Assembly: GCA_039105265.1 (NCBI GenBank)
Contig: JAPFFF010000063.1
Span: 310,001-374,000 of the forward strand
Direction: 5' to 3'
DNA: 64,000 nucleotides
DNA from: Tritrichomonas musculus
Taxonomy: Eukaryota > Parabasalia > Tritrichomonadida > Tritrichomonadidae
Below, one piece after another: positions 19,377 through 29,138 of this stretch. The position numbers and the translations under genes are program-made. A model generated the notes under the pieces. The model did not search any database, had not been told where the DNA came from, and saw only the letters and a list, made by a program, of their open reading frames with translations. The first letter of the stretch is position 1; each line of letters starts with the position of its first letter.

Positions 19377-22205
19377 CTAAAAAGGATATGTCAATTTTTC
19401 TAAAGGATCTGACATTTTCTCCAGATCGATGCTCATTTGAATATTATATTGTTTCCTAAGTTTTTTTGCCAACTTTGTGATTTTTTCTATTTTCATTCCG
19501 CATTTGCCAAACTTAATTATGTGTGACGATTTATTCGTATAAAGTACGTTTTTTCTATCACCTGGCAATTCTGTCAAACTTCTTCCTTTCGAGTATATCA
19601 TGAAAATGCATTTAATTTCTTTGATATCATTTGTTGCATTGATGATTTCCTCTTCTGTTTCTTTCTTACTGACGCTGACGATGATCTTCACTGCATTTCT
19701 CTTCTTCTTCTTAATCAATTCAATGCACTCAGAAACACTTCTTTTCAAATAAATATTCACCTCAACCGTTTTTCGAATTTCATCTAAAATTTCGTGGTTG
19801 TCTTCAAGACAGTCATCAACCCAAATCATGAAATGATCGGTCCTCTTTATCGTGAATGACGAGATTGGAATGATTTGGTGCGAATCAGAGAAAACGTACT
19901 CGTACGCTGCAATCAAGTTTTTCTGAATGTTTTTTTCATGAATTGGACGATACCTTGTCGAGCTGCCAACGAGAACTTTGTGGATTCCATAATTATTAGC
20001 GATTTCAGGACTCATTTCTTTGCCATAATAAGGGAGTGGATTTTGCCATTTCTTTTCAATTGGCTTTATTTCGAGAACTTTCATTTTGTTGTAGATTGCT
20101 CTGCAGCAGATGATGGACGCCATTCTGTTATATTTCAGCATGTATCGGTTGTTTGAATACATTGATGCATAGAAAATATCGTCCGTCGCATAAATGCCGA
20201 TTCCATAATAGCCCCGATCTTTCAAACCACCGATGTCGTCATCGATGCATTCATCGACATTAGGCTCATTGAAATGCTCGCCAACGATTCCGAAGTGGTT
20301 CTTCAATTGCGAGCCGTGATACAGGAAGCACTCTGAGCTTTCGCTTCCTTCTTTAAGAATGGTGTTCTTTATTTCTTCGTATTCGTTGAAGAACTTGTTC
20401 GCAATGATTGTCTCGCCAGTGACAATGAACTCGTATTCGCTCTTTTCGATGTCTTTTCGAACTTGTTCTTCTGACGACTCAAACATGTCAAAATGGTCAA
20501 ATATGAAGCCAAGATTTTTATCTTCAATCTTCTGCTTCTTAAGCTTCTCGTTGACCTTCTTTTGCACACGCTTGCAGTTGATTAAACTGAGAATTTCAGG
20601 GTTCTGAAAAATGTTGACTGACTTCTTTTGAAAGAACTCTTTGATGCCGTTGTCATCTGGAACTTCTAAGGTCGGCTCCCCAAAATTCCCGACAATCGGC
20701 TCTTTCATCGGCGGATTTAGTTTTGCCTTGATCTCTTCGATCATCTTTCTGACGCCTTCGTCTGTCGCCTGAGCCTCCTCCGCCGCGATGAATGCGATCA
20801 CAATGAAAGTGCTGCCTTTGCGGATGTTCGTGACAGACATGCAGTCAGGGAGAATTTCGATGATCTTCTTAAAGTCAATTTCACTCGGTGATCGTTCGAA
20901 GTGAAAAGTGACGGTTGGACAGAAATATTTGAAGTCTTCATTTAAATGGAGCGAATCACTCAGCGTCTCAGAATCAATGAAAATGTCCTCCTTTCGACAT
21001 GAATCAACATTTGTGCTGGAAACAAACAGAGAGAAAGTCTCATCAATGATCTTGTCACAGTAACAATCAACAAAATTCTGTGGTAATTCGTTCAGCCTTT
21101 CAAAACGGTCGAAGTCTTCACGGCACATGAAAACATCGCCTTCAACGCAAATGACTTCTTTTTCATTGAACTTTTTCAAACAAACAGAGCATTCTATTTG
21201 TGATGAACCTGCATCCTGTGGCAATTCTTGTTCATCACTTTTTGATAAGATATTTGGTTGTTTTGATTTTGCTTTTTCTTTGCTTTCATGGATATTTAAC
21301 ATGTCACAATAATTGTTAAATTCGTCATTGTCAATTTTAAGATCTGCGATGTTCGTTTGAAGGATCGTTTTGATTTCTTCAAAGGAGGGTCTATCGTCCG
21401 GATCTTGGGCCCAGCATCGTTCAATCAGGTTCTTGTAAACATCTGGCAAATGTTCTGGAATTTCGGGTCTTTTGCCACTCATAATTTGCATTAAATGATA
21501 AGCGGGTTTGTTTTTGAATGGAAATGATTTTGTCAATATTTCGTACATAATCATTGAGAAAGAATAAACATCAGATGCTTTAACGTATTGTTTTCCTTCA
21601 ATGACTTCAGGGGCAATATATAAAACGGTATCACCAATGACTATTGAAAACTTGATCGTCATTTCTTCTGCCAATGAAAAATCCCAAATTTTTGGGAAAA
21701 AATTTTCATCAAGAAAAATGCTTTCTGGTTTCAAATTACAGTGTAAGTAGCCAAGAGAATGCACGTACGCCATTCCTGACGCTATTCCATACAAAATTAT
21801 GTGCTTTTTTGTATCGTTAAAGACAGCAGGATTGTGGTCAATCATATTTGATAAAGTATACTTGGCTGCCGATTCTAGCAAAATTACGTGTTTCGGTCTA
21901 CGGGATTTTTTTGTAACTCCATATCCGATAAATTTTATGATGGATGGAAAGTTTAATTCCGACATAATGTGAATTTGATTAATAAAATTTTTGGTTTGAC
22001 CTTCATCAGAGTCATCACTTAGAATTTTGGCTATATGTCTTTTCATAGTAGCTTTTTCGATGACTTCGAATGTTTTGGAATATCCACCAAATGTAGAATG
22101 CCTTGATGGTTGGATTTTATAATCTTCCATATTAACTTTTTTAACGCTATCATCATTTATTAAGTCATTAAGGTTTACATCAGCATCAAAATGCTTTCCT
22201 TTCAT
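19377..22205 (-). CDS. Pseudokinase-zinc motif-PARP fusion protein
   Basis: An intact 942-residue multidomain protein. Residues 30-285 are a TKL-like kinase fold: K60 in RHIAKIL is kept, but HRD is HCN (155-157), the metal-binding Asn is Ser162 and DFG is DFS (175-177), so it is predicted to be a pseudokinase. Residues 339-383 hold a Cys-rich patch (CSVC, C353, C361, CYC), perhaps a degenerate RING or zinc ribbon. Residues 430-495 (VTFHFERSPSEIDFKK…KGSTFIVIAFIAAEEA) resemble small alpha/beta domains seen in NLR-like immune proteins; this is weak. A PARP catalytic domain lies at about 620-785 with YHGS (H630), GIGIYATDDIFYASMYS (Tyr672 region) and NLIAAYEYVFSD (Glu769), giving an H-Y-E triad expected for ADP-ribosyl polymer or monomer transfer from NAD. 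A C-terminal alpha/beta domain (790-905, FMIWVDDCLEDN) follows. Next gene downstream: the RNF213-like ATPase. Confidence 0.78.
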   Translation of the reverse strand: MKGKHFDADVNLNDLINDDSVKKVNMEDYKIQPSRHSTFGGYSKTFEVIEKATMKRHIAKILSDDSDEGQTKNFINQIHIMSELNFPSIIKFIGYGVTKKSRRPKHVILLESAAKYTLSNMIDHNPAVFNDTKKHIILYGIASGMAYVHSLGYLHCNLKPESIFLDENFFPKIWDFSLAEEMTIKFSIVIGDTVLYIAPEVIEGKQYVKASDVYSFSMIMYEILTKSFPFKNKPAYHLMQIMSGKRPEIPEHLPDVYKNLIERCWAQDPDDRPSFEEIKTILQTNIADLKIDNDEFNNYCDMLNIHESKEKAKSKQPNILSKSDEQELPQDAGSSQIECSVCLKKFNEKEVICVEGDVFMCREDFDRFERLNELPQNFVDCYCDKIIDETFSLFVSSTNVDSCRKEDIFIDSETLSDSLHLNEDFKYFCPTVTFHFERSPSEIDFKKIIEILPDCMSVTNIRKGSTFIVIAFIAAEEAQATDEGVRKMIEEIKAKLNPPMKEPIVGNFGEPTLEVPDDNGIKEFFQKKSVNIFQNPEILSLINCKRVQKKVNEKLKKQKIEDKNLGFIFDHFDMFESSEEQVRKDIEKSEYEFIVTGETIIANKFFNEYEEIKNTILKEGSESSECFLYHGSQLKNHFGIVGEHFNEPNVDECIDDDIGGLKDRGYYGIGIYATDDIFYASMYSNNRYMLKYNRMASIICCRAIYNKMKVLEIKPIEKKWQNPLPYYGKEMSPEIANNYGIHKVLVGSSTRYRPIHEKNIQKNLIAAYEYVFSDSHQIIPISSFTIKRTDHFMIWVDDCLEDNHEILDEIRKTVEVNIYLKRSVSECIELIKKKKRNAVKIIVSVSKKETEEEIINATNDIKEIKCIFMIYSKGRSLTELPGDRKNVLYTNKSSHIIKFGKCGMKIEKITKLAKKLRKQYNIQMSIDLEKMSDPLEKLTYPF

Positions 22206-22449
22206 TTGTAAAATAAAACATTGAATTATTTTGTATAACCTTTGAATTTAAATTTATTTAAGGGTATACATTCTGAGGTTTTTATATAGATTATTTGCTT
22301 TTCAATTTTGAGAATATAAAAACATTTTTCTTTGTATTTTGTGAGATTTTTCAAATTTGAATGCGATCGAAAAAAAGAAGATTTTTTTGAATTTCCATGA
22401 ATATCATCTGTAGTTAGATTTTTTTGAGGCATTTATATTTTTTAAATTT
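22206..22449. other. Upstream region of the PARP fusion gene
   Basis: AT-rich DNA expected to carry the promoter. On the minus strand the sequence before the ATG contains TTCAATG rather than the canonical TCATTT, so I do not assign an initiator. A 68-codon minus frame here has no protein-like character. Confidence 0.4.
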
Positions 22450-23165
22450 TTAATAAATACTTATTTTTTACTAATTTTTGTCGGATTTGAAAATTGTGTA
22501 CTTTACTTGCATTTGTAGCTTGTTTTTGCATTTTTTCATTGACTGAATCATTTTTTTGATTTTTAACTTATAAAAATATATTTGATAAAGTTTGTATTTA
22601 TAGATATGATATGAGAAAAAGAGGAAATTAAATTCAATAACTGATCATATCACATGATCTAGGTGAATTTTGTGAATACAACTTTATTGCTTACCCTATC
22701 AAATATTGACCATATTTTATTAGTTTTGGCCTGAGGAATTTTGAATCCATCAGTTATACGCTTAGAATATATAATGAGAAAAAAAATACTTTCACATTTC
22801 GTAAAAATAAAAATTTTCTATATGACAATTTTTTATGCTGAGTTTAGATTTATCAAAATATTAAAAAAATACTTATTATTTAGTATTCCGTGTCAGATTT
22901 GAAAATTGAATAGTTTACTTGATTTTTTTCAGAAGGAATTATTTATGATGTTTTATTTACAAATATATATTTTATGGAATTTATAATTATATATAAAATA
23001 GGTTAAAAATGGAAAATTGAATTTGATAGCTGATTATATATCAGGATCTCTACGAATTTAATTAATATAAAGATGTCTAGGTAATAATGTAATATCAACA
23101 TAAAAATATTAGTTTTGGCCTGAGGAATTTTGATTCCATCAATCCTACACCTAGATTTCCAAATT
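22450..23165 (+). repeat. Two diverged copies of a non-coding direct repeat
   Basis: The stretch at about 22450-22795 and the stretch at about 22860-23165 are related in the same orientation. Shared landmarks are GTCGGATTTGAAAATTG / GTCAGATTTGAAAATTG, the TGATCATATCACATGATCT / TGATTATATATCAGGATCT block, and a near-identical AGTTTTGGCCTGAGGAATTT at about 22722 and 23112. Neither copy codes for protein. They could be two copies of an old element or a tandem duplication. Confidence 0.65.
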
Positions 23166-23273
23166 TAATAAATACATTTGGGTTTTTCGTAGTTAAGAAA
23201 GGTGGCCGTTAATTTATTTGTCTCAAAGTTCGTTAAAATTCTATCCAATTTTGTTATCTTCTCTCAAACTTTG

Positions 23274-23854
23274 TTAGGATTTTGAGAGGAAAATAAAAGT
23301 TTTAATTTGTAAGAAGCATTCAAAACATAAGGAAGTTTGAAATTTTTTGAGTTTTAGCGATTTAATTGGATCATCAATTAAATCATTAAATGGTATTGAT
23401 CCTGCACATTCAAGAATTGAGTCAAATTTGACTACTAAACGTGCTTTTAAAGTTTCAGGACCAACATGGCACATTTCGGTGTTAGTTACATTTGAAAGTG
23501 CAGAAAAGACCCTCTCAACAGGAGCCTCTGAACTAGAAATCTGAATTATTTCTTGTGCTAACAATGGAATGGAGTGTTACTTGTTGCTATATATCTTAGT
23601 ATGTGTTCCATCACTGCTAAATGCTTGTTTTTGAGAAGTATTGAATTATTTATTTGAACCTCTCTAAAGCATATATGATTTCTTGCTCCATTTTTAGATA
23701 AAAATAGTCTTCTACAAGTCAAGCAAAAATAAGATTTTGCAAAATGACTTTTAATGTCAATTGAATATGCAAATTCTTCGAAAAATGTACCATAATTGTT
23801 TCGAAAAAAATGTTGAGAATTGTTTTTTGGTGGAAAAATTTGTTGTTTTTCCAT
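23274..23854 (-). pseudogene. Collapsed hAT-family transposase
   Basis: Two overlapping minus-strand frames form a deleted transposase. The upstream part (23854-23558) encodes a zinc-binding segment, YFCLTCRRLFLSKNGARNHIC, of the BED/C2H2-like type found at the N terminus of hAT transposases. The downstream part (23564-23274, other frame) carries the hAT C-terminal dimerisation signature, ISSSEAPVERVFSALSN, followed by VGPETLKARLVVKFD. The RNase H-like catalytic core between them is missing and the junction shifts the frame. Weak GGCGGTTAG/CCGTTAAT-like ends lie near 23195 and 23970, but I could not define target duplications. It is not functional. Confidence 0.75.
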
Positions 23855-24169
23855 TATTTACTTGTTTTTAATATTTGGACAAATATACTATCAAAATAAT
23901 TGATAAAACACATTGAAAAAACAATACTTAAAAAGTTTTGGTTCTGAATTTTTTTGATTACTAACCGCCGTCATTCCGTTTACTTTTTTTTGAAAGCTTA
24001 ATTGTCTCTATTAAAGTTATTTTTATCTTATTGTTTTTATTATTTTAAATCATAGATTATTTCAAAATTAGTTAGCAAATAAAATATATAATATTTATTA
24101 TTAAAAATATGCCCGAAAAATAATTGTTTAAAACACTTCAAATTATTTTATAATTACTTTTTCTTACAT
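23855..24169. other. Flank of the hAT remnant
   Basis: AT-rich DNA with CTAACCGCCGTCATTCCG at about 23962, a GC-richer patch that may be part of the old hAT terminus. No gene is seen. Confidence 0.4.
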
Positions 24170-24911
24170 GTAAAGTTGGAAGCTAGGTTTGACTGCCCAA
24201 ACGATATCAACTCTTACTGCAACAACTGAAAACGAAAGCAACGTTCAATGTCAGTAAAACTTTATTGTAACATCTGGAAATTTGTTAAATTATGCAAAAG
24301 GAGCTAGAGTTTAATTTATTTCACCAAGGCCTTATAGTGCTGGTGATAATAATTTGGTATCTAAAAATAGCGGTTTTATAGGTAAAAATTCTCCTTTAAA
24401 TAGTAATTTAGAACACTCGCAAGATAATTTTTGGGGATTAAGAAATACATGGTGTACTCAAGGTTCATTAGAAAATGACGATAATAAAAATAGTATCAGT
24501 TTAACGCACAAAGGAGAGACAAAAAATTCAAAATCTTCAACAACCATATCTGTCTCAGATAGAAGTTCTACAACAACTACAATTATAATAAATCCAAGAG
24601 CTTATCAAGGAGATGTTTCTAAATATATATTTAAAATGTCAGAATGCTATTTGACAAGCGCTAATTCTGATGGTGATGTTGGAAAGTTTAAGATTTATGT
24701 AAGCACCAGCAGTGAAGAATCTGTTGCTACAACTCCAAATGATTCAAGTTGGTCTTATGTAACTGAAGGATCATTAACAACATATGCAGTCCTAACAAAA
24801 GTTTATAGTGGTAATGTTAATTTCAGATATATAAAATTGAATATAAATAGTAGAGATAAAGGTTATTGTTGCAATAAAGGTATATTAATCTTTTTTTTTT
24901 TTTATAATTGA
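24170..24911 (+). pseudogene. Decayed gene with a galactose-binding-like domain
   Basis: One plus frame reads as protein for about 740 bases. KLGLTAQTISTLTATTENESNVQCQ runs to a TAA at about 24258, then NFIVTSGNLLNYAKGARV to a TAA at about 24315, then a 190-codon stretch rich in Ser, Thr and Asn. The 3' half (FKMSECYLTSANSDGDVGKFKIYVSTSSEESV…VNFRYIKLNINSRDKGYCC) has the strand pattern of an F5/8C/galactose-binding fold, where FRYIKLNI matches the usual FRYIRI strand. The long frame has no ATG at its start and two upstream stops, and it ends in a poly-T run. It is a broken gene whose intact relatives probably encode extracellular or carbohydrate-binding proteins. Confidence 0.5.
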
Positions 24912-25580
24912 CTAAAAAAATTTCTTCCCAACGAAACGTTTTAATATATTTTTTAAAAAATATATTTAAAATTGTCATATTCAAACATTTTAAGCAATGA
25001 TCAAGATTTGGAGTTAACCTTCTCATTAGAATTGTAGAATCAATGAGAAAAAAATATATAATTAGGATTATTTGGTGAAAGTATTATATGAATTAACTTT
25101 GATGTATTATTACACCATCAATCATTTAATTTATCAACATTTGAAGGTATACAAAGGCTTTTAATAGAAGATGAATTAAATGCATCATTCTTTATCCTCA
25201 ATTCTGATTCATCATCAAAGATGACAAACTGTATAATTTTTTGAAGTCTTTAAAATATTCTTTTTCTAATTCGACAACATTATTTGGTTTATAAATAAAT
25301 CCGAGTTGAGAATTGGCAAAGGAAGATTTTTCAATTATTTCCAAATTCAATTTTCATCATATTTTTTGACAATTCTTGGTAATAATATAGAATCTATTGA
25401 ATTATTACAAAAAGTTCTTTTTCCTATGGTTTCAAGTTTTGAATTCAATTTTTATCATATAGATGTTATTTTTATTGATATATATATAAAATGTTAAAAT
25501 ATAGATTTTAATTTTATTGAATGCATGCTATGAAAATAAAATTCAGTCAATTTAAGAAAAAAGGAGATTTAAAAAATGTG
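24912..25580. other. Intergenic with weak coding relics
   Basis: AT-rich. Short open stretches (for example at about 25306-25497 on the plus strand, FSSYFLTILGNNIESIELLQKVLFPMVSSFEFNFYHIDV) have the leucine/phenylalanine-rich style of decayed BTB- or LRR-type trichomonad genes, but without an ATG-linked frame or recognisable motif. Nothing firm. Confidence 0.35.
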
Positions 25581-26138
25581 TCAAGCTTGGATAAATCCAA
25601 TAAGATCAAGCTCAGACAATAAAAATTTGTGGTCATTGGAGTGACTATATATTTCTTTGATACAAATGTAACGATAAAACTTTTTCGTTTCATGGCTGCA
25701 TTCAAAAGTATTGGAATTCCCGCTTCCATTCAAACTTGAATCATTTTCTCTCAAATCAATCAAATCCCAGCTATTCTTGTCATTCGAACCTTCAATTCGC
25801 CACGATTTTGGTTGCCCATCTGAATATGTATGTGAAGGAACAGAAAAATAATATTTTTTAAGATTTATTTTATTGCTTTTCAAGTCAATTGTGATGTGCC
25901 CATTTTCAACATTATCAAGCCTAAAGCATGTATATTTTGAGCGATCAAATAAGTTTTCAATTTTGAAATTGCTATCATTTTCAACTTTTGATGTTGAAGC
26001 ATCAATTTTTTTGGCAGAAAAAATATTTTAATTTTCACTTTTACTCAGAAATTCAATGATTCCCTTATATTTTGCTTCCCTTGGATTCATGCTTGATCCT
26101 TTTTCAATTGGTTTGGTTAACCGCCGACAGATTGAGGA
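25581..26138 (-). pseudogene. BTB-like/F5-8C protein, C-terminal part (split by element)
   Basis: This is the 3' part of the gene whose 5' part is at 27844-28655. Reading from 26138 it gives SSICRRLTKPIEKGSS MNPREAKYKGIIEFLSKSEN, then a TAA at 26028-26030, then a discoidin (F5/8 type C) domain: IENLFDRSKYTCFRLDNVENGHITIDL…YYFSVPSHTYSDGQPKSWRIEGSNDKNSWDLIDL…YRYICIKEIYS, ending QA-stop at 25581. F5/8C domains bind carbohydrates or lipids; in trichomonads they often follow a BTB-like N-terminal region. Deleting the inserted element and one 8-base TSD copy rejoins the two parts in frame. The in-frame TAA probably arose after the gene was already broken. Confidence 0.8.
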
Positions 26139-27843
26139 TAGGCATATCGCCAAAGCGACTTCCGCCATTTTTCCGACTCTCCACTAAAAATTGGTTGGCG
26201 GAATGGCGGATTTTTTAATTCTCTTTTTTTTATTTATTTTTACATATAAAAATTATTAATTAAATAAAATTTATGATTTATCAATAAAATAATATTTATT
26301 TTAGTTAGTATTTTGATGTTTTTAAATTTGCTATTTGAGATATTTTATAAATATTTTTTTTCAAATGATTGAATTGGATAAGAACTTTTTGAAAAAAGAT
26401 TCTAAAAATTTATATCTTTAAATTTTTTATTAAATAGTTATTAAAAAAAATATATTTTAAATACTTTAAATATCATATCAATATATTAATATATTTATGG
26501 CATTTAATACATTTTATAAGCTTTTTTTAAGTTCCGACAAAATTCAGACAAAGTTCCGCTAAATTGAATATGGCGGAATAAAAACGTTATTTGTCAAATT
26601 CTTCTCAATTTGGCGGAAAAAAGCGACATGGAGGAAATTTCCGCCTCATTCAATTTGGCGGAATGATGGCGGAACAAAAAAATCATTTGTTTGCTTTATT
26701 TTTAGTTTTATAATGCTCCTTGTAAAAAGATATATTAATTTTTATTACCCGAATTATTATAATTCAATTGCAATATGATCAATTGATATATTTTTTTGCA
26801 GAATAATATTATAAATTTGAAACAATTTATATTTCACCGTAGTTCTTTTAGTAAAAGGATAGTCTTTTAAAATATAATTATTTTTTCATTATATTGAAAT
26901 AAAAAATGACTTTAAGACATATTATTTAATTCAGTATTACTTTTTCCTTGTTTAATATAATTCATTCTTAGTTTTACCTTAAAATAATCAAATTAATTTT
27001 TTTAATCTTTTTTATTTATTCATTTTACCGGTTTTTCAAAGATAAAAATTCTTTTGTTCAGTTAATATAACCTGTTTTCTTGCTTAATTTTACTAATTTA
27101 AGTCTTTTGTCTAACAATATTATAAAGGAAGAGATAAAAATAGACCAATTCAAGTTTGTATCCTATTTTCAGTCATTAATTCGAGTTATGCTATTTATTA
27201 AACATATTTTATTTAATCTATATTATAAAGATTGAAGTTTTGCAATTTATTAATTAATTTATCGACTTGCGTTAATTCATCTAACATGAAATTAAGCATA
27301 AAATATGTCATAATGGTTGAATAAAATACTTTTCTTTTCATAAAATAAACCATACTAATAATAATAATAAAAAAGATTTAATTATTCACCAAAAAATAGA
27401 AATTAGCAATATTAAGGAATAAATAAAATTATTAATTGAAAATAAACTTATAATACCAATCATATAATATGAGTTTTGTTTTCAATTTATCGATCAATTT
27501 GATCTGCTATAAAAATGACGCTTAAATATCAAATTCATCTACCGAAAAAGCAACAATTTTTAGTTTAAAAACAAATAATGCAAACTTTACTACAGTTTAA
27601 TTTATACCGATATATAAATATTTTTTTAAGTACTAACTGCTTTTTATAATTCAAAAAGTTCATACTATTCAATATTTTGGAACCATCATATCTTATTGCT
27701 TATTTACTGATCATGCTTGCATTTTCAAATAATGGCCCAGCTCCTTTGGAGCTGGGCCGAAAAATTTTTGTGACTAAAAACTTCCGCCAACTTGCTAAAA
27801 TTATTCCGCCAGCTCATGAAAATCATGATTTGGCGATATGCCT
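26139..27843. mobile_element. hAT-like non-autonomous element, 1.7 kb, inserted in BTB/F5-8C gene
   Basis: Ends are TAGGCATATCGCCAAA (left) and the complement TTTGGCGATATGCCT (right). The direct repeat ATTGAGGA flanks it at 26131-26138 and 27844-27851. Eight-base duplication and TA(G)-type ends fit the hAT superfamily. TGGCGGAA-type subterminal motifs are repeated near both ends (about 26163, 26198, 26573, 26613, 26655 and, inverted, 27784 and 27805), as is common where hAT transposases bind. The 1.2 kb interior is extremely AT-rich without any credible ORF, so the element must be mobilised in trans. It splits a host gene on the minus strand. Confidence 0.82.
27734..27758. other. GC-rich perfect hairpin inside the hAT-like element
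   Basis: GGCCCAGCTCC and GGAGCTGGGCC are separated by TTT, an 11 bp perfect stem that is strongly GC-rich in otherwise AT-rich DNA. It lies about 85 bases inside the right end of the element, where a structural or protein-binding role in transposition is plausible. Confidence 0.7.
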
Positions 27844-28655
27844 ATTGAGGACCATAATCTTGGATGAAATTGAATTTCGTAATTGTTTATGTTCTCAATT
27901 AATTTTTGAATGCTTTCAATTGAGAGGTATTGAAATTCAATGTAGTCATAAAGAAAGTAATAATTTGGTCCAAGTGAAGTGATAAGTTCAAACAATGAAT
28001 CTTCACTTTCAATTTTGAGCTTATCTGAGGAAAAAATGATATCGAGTTCATTTTTGCTCATTTTTTTCAAATATTCTTTCATTTCTTCGTCTTCTTGAAA
28101 TAATGAATAAAATTGTGAGGCAATATGGTCATACCATTTTTTGTCATATTTCCCAAAGACACGATTGATTTCAATCATTTTTTTACATGTGTCTATTGAA
28201 TCATCTGAATTAATGGTCAAACCAAGAAGCTTAAGACCTTCGGAAATCATTTCATCGTTTCCAAGTGAATTCCCAAATATAATAATTAATTGGGCTGTTT
28301 CTGTGTTTGAAGTAAATATTGCTTTGTCTTGGTCTTGCTCTAATATTTCTTTTGATTCAATAAGTATCGGTTGCCCTTCAATGAGGTCTTTAAATTTATT
28401 AATAAAATTCGCTCTTTCTATCTTTTGCTTTAATTCTTCTATACTAGAATAAAATTCAGATTTGCTTGGAAATTTAACGTTGAAGTAGTCAACAGTTGGA
28501 TCATTTCGAATTTCTTTGGAAATCTTGGATGAAAAAAATGAAGCAACAAATTTAGTACAGGGGATCTTTTCATTTAAAATTTTGAAATAAAAGTCGTTTT
28601 CAAATCCTGCTTCTTTGACTTGTTTTAATGACTTTGAAGATAGGTTAAAATACAT
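27844..28655 (-). pseudogene. BTB-like/F5-8C protein, N-terminal part (split by element)
   Basis: The ATG at 28655 opens a frame of about 270 host codons that runs into the hAT-like element at HPRLWSSI. Residues 1-70 (DFYFKILNEKIPCTKFVASFFSSKISKEIRNDPTVDYFNVKF) look like the BTB/POZ-like N-terminal fold of trichomonad BTB-F5/8C proteins; the helical region after it (CKKMIEINRVFGKYDKKWYDHIASQFYSLF…) resembles the BACK-like linker. The paralogue at 35518-36629 has the same plan. The discoidin domain that should follow is at 25581-26138. The frame as it stands would give a truncated protein with about 17 element-encoded residues at its end. Confidence 0.78.
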
Positions 28656-28970
28656 TTGTGTTCAATAATAAAGAAAATTGACCATTTAGGTGAATTTATA
28701 TTAATATGAATACAAAATTTGAAATTATTCGAATAATTTCAAAAATGAAATTAATTGTTTTCTTTATATAATCAAAAAAATAGATTTTACGGCAGTTTAG
28801 GAAATAAAAACAAAATTTATTATGAAATGATTCTATTTTCATTCCATTTTTCGTGTTATTCAAATTGAATCGAATACCTTTTAAGGATGCGACCAAATTT
28901 TATAAATATTGTTAATTAATCTGTATATCTAAAGATAAAAAGCTTTTTTCATTTTTTTATTACTTCTAAT
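28656..28970. other. Intergenic, nothing recognised
   Basis: AT-rich DNA between the split BTB/F5-8C gene start and the left target duplication of the 5.0 kb element. No feature is seen. Confidence 0.5.
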
Positions 28971-28979
28971 GAAAAATCT

Positions 28980-29138
28980 GGGGAAAAATCAAAAACGCCT
29001 ATTCAATTTTTTTCCAACTACTCAATTTTTCACTTTTTCTAAAGGCGTTTTTGATCAATATTTTTTTAAAAAATCAAAAACGCCACATTTGACCTTCTGC
29101 CAGGTAAAATTAAAAAACTCGTTTTTTCAAAAACGCCA
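28980..29138 (+). repeat. Left terminal inverted repeat of the 5.0 kb element
   Basis: 159 bp, matching the complement of 33807-33965 with one mismatch near the outer end. Starts GGGGAAAAATC and carries repeated AAAAACGCC motifs. Confidence 0.9.

Noticed and set aside
27734-27758. Bacterial-type rho-independent terminator
   Set aside because: The hairpin is strong, but it lies inside a mobile element of a eukaryotic genome with no gene ending next to it.
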